Positions 6,550 to 9,897 of a DNA stretch of 9,897 nt are shown piece by piece. The stretch's first letter is position 1, and each line of letters opens with the position of its first letter. The position numbers were made by a program, and so were the translations under genes. A model generated the notes under the pieces. The model was not told where the DNA came from and ran no database searches. It saw only the letters and a list, made by a program, of their open reading frames with translations. The stretch comes from JBOCEF01 sp047610385 (lineage in GTDB: Bacteria; Pseudomonadota; Alphaproteobacteria; Rhodobacterales; Rhodobacteraceae): NCBI GenBank assembly GCA_047610385.1, contig JBLGAC010000076.1:1-9897 (forward strand). Direction: 5' to 3'.

Positions 6550-6591
6550 GCGGGCGGCCTCGGGGGGCTGCGCCCCCGCTCGGCCGCCCGC
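6550..6591 (+). terminator. Strong GC hairpin after the beta-propeller gene (terminator or attenuator candidate)
   Basis: A perfect 10-bp outer stem (GCGGGCGGCC at 6550-6559 with GGCCGCCCGC at 6582-6591) encloses a 6-bp inner stem (CGGGGG at 6561-6566 with CCCCCG at 6573-6578) and a 6-nt loop. They are separated by a small internal loop (T6560 opposite CTC at 6579-6581). It starts 8 nt after the stop codon. No U-run follows, so it may terminate weakly, or limit read-through into the SRPBCC-ABC genes and stabilise the upstream message. GC hairpins of this kind recur between genes in Rhodobacteraceae, so a dispersed repeat is also possible. Confidence 0.5.
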
Positions 6592-6610
6592 GCCGCGACC
6601 TTGCGCGGCG
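6591..6610 (+). repeat. Second inverted repeat in the SRPBCC leader
   Basis: CGCCGCG (6591-6597) pairs with CGCGGCG (6604-6610) around a 6-nt loop, abutting the larger hairpin. Nearby are the palindrome CTGCGCGCAG (6628-6637) and a tandem GCAGGAG duplication (6634-6647). Each may be chance in very GC-rich DNA, but the clustering in one gap is notable. Confidence 0.4.
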
Positions 6611-6680
6611 GCGCCGCATTCGGGCCGCTGCGCGCAGGAGGCAGGAGTTCCCGGCGCGGAAACGATCGCGTAGGGTGAGG

Positions 6681-6721
6681 TGCGTCGCTGCATGGATCAT
6701 GGCGCGACGCAGGCCCATAAT
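6681..6721 (+). promoter_or_regulatory. Candidate operator dyad and -10-like box upstream of the SRPBCC-ABC genes
   Basis: TGCGTCGC (6681-6688) and GCGACGCA (6704-6711) form a perfect 8-bp inverted repeat with a 15-nt spacer containing CATG-GAT-CATG. CATAAT (6716-6721) resembles a -10 box, and transcription from it would start about 24 nt before ATG 6752. The hexamer at -35 distance (TGGATC, 6693-6698) is poor. The dyad could be a regulator site over a weak activated promoter. A second small inverted repeat (GGCCC 6712-6716 with GGGCC 6724-6728) offers an RNA-structure reading instead. Confidence 0.3.
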
Positions 6722-6738
6722 TGGGGCCGGACGCGAAT

Positions 6739-6744
6739 AAGGAG
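6739..6744 (+). promoter_or_regulatory. Shine-Dalgarno site deciding the SRPBCC start
   Basis: AAGGAG lies 7 nt before ATG 6752. The frame is open back to 6680, but that upstream start has no such site and the extra 24 residues look noncoding. Confidence 0.75.
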
Positions 6745-6751
6745 CGGGCTG

Positions 6752-7171
6752 ATGCAAGAGGACAGCGGACGCGATCGGGTGGAGCGTTGGGCCGATTTCT
6801 CGGTCTCGGTGGATCAGATCTGGGCTGTGATCGGCGATTTCGCCGCGATTGCAGACTGGCATCCCGGCATCGAGTCGGGCGAGTCCGTGGAGATCGACGG
6901 CGACATGCACCGCCATCTGAAAATCGTGGGCGGGGGCATGATTCTTGAACGCCTGATCGCGCAGGACGGCCACACCCAGCATTACGAAATCATCGAAGGC
7001 CCGCTGCCGGTGGACAATTACCGCGCCACGATCACCGTGTTTCCCGAAGGCAAAGGCGCGCGGGTGTTCTGGTCCGCGAGCTTTGAGCCCACGGACCCAA
7101 GCGCCGACGCCGTGGTGGCAGGCGTCTTTGAAGGTGGCCTGAAGGCGCTTCAGGACCGGTTCAGCGCGTGA
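6752..7171 (+). CDS. SRPBCC family protein (polyketide cyclase/START-like ligand-binding fold)
   Basis: The 139-residue protein fits the SRPBCC fold, a helix-grip barrel that binds hydrophobic ligands. An N-terminal strand with VERWADFSVSVDQIWAVIGD (10-29) leads to DFAAIADWHPGIESGE (29-44), typical of the polyketide cyclase/dehydrase-type subfamily. Later strands include YEIIEGPLPVDNYRATITV (78-96), and a C-terminal helix GVFEGGLKALQDRF (124-137) closes the barrel. There is no signal peptide, so it is cytoplasmic. Its stop codon overlaps the GTG start of the ABC ATPase by 4 nt (GTGA), so the two are translationally coupled. This suggests it binds or presents the compound the transporter handles (inference). 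The ligand is unknown. It is distinct from CoxG in the same window, which has the same general fold. Confidence 0.85.
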   Translation: MQEDSGRDRVERWADFSVSVDQIWAVIGDFAAIADWHPGIESGESVEIDGDMHRHLKIVGGGMILERLIAQDGHTQHYEIIEGPLPVDNYRATITVFPEGKGARVFWSASFEPTDPSADAVVAGVFEGGLKALQDRFSA

Positions 7172-7902
7172 GCGGCGCAGACGGGCTGACGGTTGAGGGC
7201 CTGTCCTGGTCCTTCGGCCCCAAACGCGCGCTCGACGCGGTGTCGTTTACAGTGGAGCCGGGGCACTTCTGCGCGCTGCTCGGGCCCAACGGTGCCGGGA
7301 AATCGACGCTGTTCGGGCTGCTGACGCGCCTGTTCGTGACGCGGCAGGGGCGGATTTTGGTCGCGGGCCATGATCTGGCCGCCGCGCCGCGCGCCGCGTT
7401 GGCGCGCATTGGCGTGGTGTTCCAGCAGCCCACCCTTGATCTTGATCTGAGCGTGCGCCGCAACATGAGCTATTTCGCCGCCCTGCACGGGCTGTCGGGC
7501 CGCGACGCCGACGCACGCATCGACGCGGCGTTGGACCGTCTGTCGATGCGAGAGCGGGCGGATGAGCGGGCAGGGGACCTTAATGGGGGGCACCGGCGAC
7601 GGATGGAGATCGCCCGCGCCCTGATCCACCGCCCCGCCGTGCTGCTGCTGGATGAGCCGACCGTGGGGCTGGATGCCGGGTCGCGCAGCGCGCTGGTCGA
7701 TCATGTGCATGATCTGTGCGCGACGGACGGGCTGACGGTGCTGTGGGCCACGCATCTGGTGGATGAGGTCCGCGATGCTGACCGGCTGGTGGTGCTGCAT
7801 CAGGGTCGCATCGCCGCGGATGGCGTGGCAGGTCAGATCGCGGCCCCTCATGGTGGGCTGCCGGGTGCCTTTGCGGCGCTGACCGATCAGGTGGCGGCAT
7901 GA
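7168..7902 (+). CDS. ABC transporter ATP-binding protein of the PQQ alcohol catabolism locus (PedB-like)
   Basis: This 244-residue ABC ATPase powers the ABC-2 permease encoded directly after it. Walker A is GPNGAGKST (39-47), the Q-loop lies in VVFQQPTLD (83-91), the signature is LNGGH (138-142), Walker B is VLLLDEP (158-164) with catalytic Glu163, the D-loop is GLDA (167-170), and the switch His is His196. The signature departs from canonical LSGGQ at Ser and Gln. The GTG start at 7168 overlaps the SRPBCC stop by 4 nt, and the stop overlaps the permease ATG by 4 nt (ATGA), so the three genes form a tight translational unit. The family is known from PQQ-dependent alcohol loci such as the Pseudomonas ped cluster; the transported compound is not established. 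The C-terminal tail (about 215-244) is short. Confidence 0.92.
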   Translation: MSGADGLTVEGLSWSFGPKRALDAVSFTVEPGHFCALLGPNGAGKSTLFGLLTRLFVTRQGRILVAGHDLAAAPRAALARIGVVFQQPTLDLDLSVRRNMSYFAALHGLSGRDADARIDAALDRLSMRERADERAGDLNGGHRRRMEIARALIHRPAVLLLDEPTVGLDAGSRSALVDHVHDLCATDGLTVLWATHLVDEVRDADRLVVLHQGRIAADGVAGQIAAPHGGLPGAFAALTDQVAA

Positions 7903-8699
7903 ACGCGCGCGCGTGGATTGCCTGCCTTCTGGCCATCGTGGCACGAGAGGCGCTGCGCTTTGTCACCCAGCGCGCCCGGTTTTTTGCAGCGCTGGTGCGT
8001 CCCTTGGTGTGGCTGGTGGTGTTCGCGGCGGGATTTCGCGCGGCTTTGGGCCTGTCGATCATCCCGCCCTATCAGACCTACATCACCTATGAGGTTTATA
8101 TCCTGCCCGGCCTGTGCGCGATGGTGCAGCTGTTCAACGGCATGCAATCGTCGCTGAGCCTAGTCTATGATCGGGAAATGGGGTCGATGCGGTTGCTGCT
8201 GACATCGCCGTTCCCGCGCTGGTGGTTGCTGCTGTCAAAGCTGTCAGCGGGGGCGGCGATTTCGATTTTGCAGGTCTACGCGTTCCTGGGCATCGCGGCG
8301 ATCTATGGCATCACGCTGCCATGGGCCGGGTATCTGTGGGCGTTTCCGGCGCTGGTGCTGAGCGGTCTGATGCTGGGGGCGCTGGGGTTGGTGCTGTCGT
8401 CAACAGTCAAGCAGATGGAGAATTTCGCGGGGGTGATGAACTTTGTGATCTTCCCGATGTTCTTCCTGTCCTCAGCGCTTTATCCGCTATGGAAGATGCA
8501 GGAAAGTTCTGAGTTGTTGTTCCTGATCTGCACATTCAACCCGTTCACTTACGCGGTGGAGCTGCTTCGTTTCGCGCTTTATGCGCAGATGAACTGGCTG
8601 GCGCTGGCGGTGGTTTTGGGGGCGTTCGCGGTCTTTATGGGCGGGGCGCTGATCGGCTATGACCCGGCGCGGGGCATGATGGCCCGGCGGGCGCGCTGA
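7899..8699 (+). CDS. pedC: ABC-2 type permease, alcohol-locus transporter (PedC-like)
   Basis: The 266-residue integral membrane protein has about six transmembrane segments (near 30-48, 62-86, 115-136, 143-167, 176-194 and 235-253). It shows the ABC-2 layout: an amphipathic N-terminal helix, YDREMGSMRLLLTSPFPRWW (90-109) before the third segment as the probable coupling region, and NFVIFPMFFLSSALYP (181-196) near the fifth. ABC-2 transporters usually export lipids, glycans or drugs. This branch is the PedC type of PQQ alcohol oxidation loci, thought to move an alcohol-related or membrane-active compound; direction and substrate are not proven. The ATG overlaps the ATPase stop by 4 nt. It is followed by 92 nt of noncoding sequence before the Sel1-like gene. 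Confidence 0.9.
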   Translation: MNARAWIACLLAIVAREALRFVTQRARFFAALVRPLVWLVVFAAGFRAALGLSIIPPYQTYITYEVYILPGLCAMVQLFNGMQSSLSLVYDREMGSMRLLLTSPFPRWWLLLSKLSAGAAISILQVYAFLGIAAIYGITLPWAGYLWAFPALVLSGLMLGALGLVLSSTVKQMENFAGVMNFVIFPMFFLSSALYPLWKMQESSELLFLICTFNPFTYAVELLRFALYAQMNWLALAVVLGAFAVFMGGALIGYDPARGMMARRAR

Positions 8700-8791
8700 T
8701 GGCGCCAAAGGACAGGGCAGAATGCAGCGGCGATTCGTGGTAGACTGTCATCAATAAAGGCTGAATTTTGACCACTCAGGAGATCTGTTCA
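8700..8791. promoter_or_regulatory. Gap before the Sel1-like gene, possible own promoter
   Basis: The 92-bp gap is less GC-rich than its surroundings (for example CATCAATAAAGG near 8750-8760). TAGACT and AATAAA resemble -10 boxes, but no matching -35 box is convincing. The Sel1-like gene may have its own promoter or be read from upstream. AGGAG, 9 nt before ATG 8792, sets its start. Confidence 0.25.
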
Positions 8792-9361
8792 ATGCGCGCC
8801 ATGTCCTTCGCCCTGTTGTTCGCGGCACTTGTTGCGGGGCCCGTGGCCGCGTCAGACTTGCCCGATGATTTTGTCACCGAACGCGACGAATTCGGCGAGA
8901 CCAACCCCGAGGAAATGACCCTTGACCGCTCAGTCCGCAATGCGATCGAGGGTGAGGTGAACATGATGGTCTGCGCGGGCGGATATCTGCTGACCAAAGG
9001 TGGCAGCCACGAAAAGGCGCGCGCGATTTTCAACGCCTGCGTCGCGGCGGGATACACCCATGCGATGACCTGGATGGCGTACATGGAGGATAACGGTTTT
9101 GGCGGGCCCGAGGACCCTGATGCCGCCGCCAATTACGATCGCATGGCCGCCGAGGCGGGCGATTTGATAGGGATGTTCAACTACGGGCTGGATCTGATGC
9201 GCGGCCGGGGCGTGGCAAAGGACGACGCCGCGGGCCGACGCTTGGTCGACAACGCCGCTGAGGCTGGGCTGGCGGTCGCACGGCGGCTTCAGAACGCAGA
9301 ATACGATCTGGATGTCGTGACCCCCGACGCAGACAACTGGAAGTACCAGCCGCTGTTCTGA
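8792..9361 (+). CDS. Secreted Sel1-like repeat protein
   Basis: The 189-residue protein has a signal peptide (1-20, ending GPVAA before SDLPDD), so it is periplasmic. The mature part contains helical Sel1/TPR-like repeats: HEKARAIFNACVAAGYTHAM (73-92) with an irregular insert to about 111, then YDRMAAEAGDLIGMFNYGLD (115-134) with RGRGVAKDDAAGR (137-149), and a partial third near 150-166. Cys61 and Cys83 may form a disulfide. Sel1 repeats generally mediate protein-protein contacts, so it may scaffold periplasmic partners, but I know no specific function. The ATG at 8792 is used because AGGAG lies 9 nt upstream and the signal peptide starts there; a TTG at 8768 would add eight polar residues. 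It is on the same strand as the ABC genes and may belong to the alcohol locus or be independent. Confidence 0.8.
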   Translation: MRAMSFALLFAALVAGPVAASDLPDDFVTERDEFGETNPEEMTLDRSVRNAIEGEVNMMVCAGGYLLTKGGSHEKARAIFNACVAAGYTHAMTWMAYMEDNGFGGPEDPDAAANYDRMAAEAGDLIGMFNYGLDLMRGRGVAKDDAAGRRLVDNAAEAGLAVARRLQNAEYDLDVVTPDADNWKYQPLF

Positions 9362-9526
9362 CCTGGCGCGGTGGAGGCGGGGCTGGTTCGCCCCATCGCG
9401 GCCCTCCCAAGGGGGAGGACCTCTCTGGCCCGCCCTGCGCCCCTTTTTGATTGCGCAGATGCTGGCGGGGCTTGAACGCGGCGCGGCGACGCCCAGATCG
9501 GGGCGCCGACCTCGACAGGAAATTTT
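9362..9526. other. Intergenic hairpin cluster between the Sel1-like and TerC genes
   Basis: The 165-bp gap has three inverted repeats: GGGGC/GCCCC (9379-9383, 9390-9394), CCTCCC/GGGAGG (9403-9408, 9413-9418), and CGCCC/GGGCG (9490-9494, 9501-9505). It also holds a T5 run (9444-9448) that does not directly follow a stem. It probably includes the end of the Sel1-like transcript and the promoter for the TerC gene, though I cannot place a promoter. AGGA (9517-9520) is the TerC ribosome binding site. Confidence 0.4.
9403..9418 (+). terminator. Candidate terminator stem-loop after the Sel1-like gene
   Basis: CCTCCC (9403-9408) and GGGAGG (9413-9418) form a 6-bp GC stem with a 4-nt loop, about 40 nt past the stop codon. 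No U-run follows within 20 nt, so termination strength is uncertain. Confidence 0.35.
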
Positions 9527-9897
9527 ATGACTGAGCTCGCCGCCCTCGCCGCCATGCCAGAAGCTTGGGTGGCGCTGTTCAGCCTGATCGTGATGGAGGT
9601 GGTGCTTGGCATCGACAACCTCCTGTTCATTTCGATCCTGACCAACCGGCTTCCTGCAGACCAGCGCGCGCGGGCGCGGCGCATCGGCATTGGGCTGGCG
9701 TTGGTGCTGCGGCTGGTGCTGCTGGCCGCGGTGGCGTGGATCGTGCAGCTGACGGCACCGATTTTCGTGGTCCTGGGGCACGCCTTTTCCTGGAAAGACC
9801 TGATCATGATCGGCGGTGGGCTGTTCCTGGTGTGGAAGGCCACCAAGGAAATCCACGACCAAGTGGACCCTGAACCTGAGGGCCTGTTCGACAAGGC
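9527..9897 (+). CDS. TerC-family integral membrane protein, N-terminal 123 residues (partial)
   Basis: The gene runs off the right edge of the window. The visible protein opens with MTELAALAAMPEAW, then the TerC-family core VMEVVLGIDNLLFISILTNR (22-41) with the conserved acidic residue and GIDN motif in the first membrane helix. It continues with a basic loop (RARARRIGIG), a second helix LALVLRLVLLAAVAWIVQL (56-74), and KDLIMIGGGLFLVWKATKEI (88-107). TerC proteins are multi-spanning membrane proteins linked to tellurium resistance and to metal ion (often manganese) handling at the membrane. AGGA lies 6 nt before the ATG. It has no known tie to alcohol oxidation, so it probably marks the edge of the PQQ locus. 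Some family members carry C-terminal CBS domains; whether this one does lies outside the window. Confidence 0.88.
   Translation, partial: MTELAALAAMPEAWVALFSLIVMEVVLGIDNLLFISILTNRLPADQRARARRIGIGLALVLRLVLLAAVAWIVQLTAPIFVVLGHAFSWKDLIMIGGGLFLVWKATKEIHDQVDPEPEGLFDK

Noticed and set aside
8930..9862. Long minus-strand open frame across the Sel1-like gene, the gap and the TerC gene
   Set aside because: It crosses two plus-strand genes with good starts and signal or membrane features. Its composition is Gln-, His- and Arg-rich, typical of antisense shadow in GC-rich sequence.

Overview
The window is GC-rich, with alphaproteobacterial codon use and gene content. I infer the Rhodobacteraceae (roseobacter or Paracoccus-like) from its protein types and dense, overlapping genes; no rRNA, tRNA or phylogenetic marker confirms this. 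Nearly all of it is an accessory locus for periplasmic PQQ (quinoprotein) alcohol oxidation. The quinoprotein dehydrogenase and the PQQ synthesis genes are not in the window.

The locus has two divergent arms around a 178-bp intergenic region (4192-4369). The minus-strand arm runs pedF-type cytochrome c (3463-4191), a MoxJ/XoxJ-type periplasmic binding protein (2537-3406), a fused SoxY-SoxZ-like carrier (1716-2498), a Tat-type zinc metallo-beta-lactamase-fold hydrolase (757-1719), coxG (162-674), and the start of a CoxS-like [2Fe-2S] subunit of a molybdenum hydroxylase (1-126, cut by the window edge). The plus-strand arm runs a PQQ-locus branched-chain-amino-acid-type binding protein (4370-5551), a secreted YVTN beta-propeller (5574-6542), a hairpin-rich leader (6543-6751), an SRPBCC protein (6752-7171), an ABC ATPase (7168-7902), an ABC-2 permease of PedC type (7899-8699), a secreted Sel1-like repeat protein (8792-9361), and the start of a TerC-family membrane protein (9527-9897, cut by the window edge). 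TerC probably marks the end of the locus.

Working model (inference): a periplasmic PQQ dehydrogenase outside the window oxidises alcohols and passes electrons to the PedF-like cytochrome. The XoxJ-like protein, the LivJ-like protein and the propeller are secreted helpers. The SoxYZ-like carrier, with one arm cysteine, and the partner hydrolase may handle a thiol-bound product such as an aldehyde or acyl adduct. The SRPBCC-ATPase-permease unit looks like an exporter of a hydrophobic compound. The CoxG/CoxS-type enzyme may oxidise an aldehyde or a related substrate.

The points most worth a second look are the carrier-hydrolase pair, two binding proteins with no import permease, a roughly 95-residue C-terminal extension on PedF, and a series of inverted repeats ahead of the SRPBCC-ABC genes. 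Several start codons were moved inward from the longest reading frame on the basis of ribosome binding sites and signal peptides (GTG for coxG, TTG for the XoxJ-like gene). No CRISPR array, insertion sequence, tRNA or rRNA was seen.
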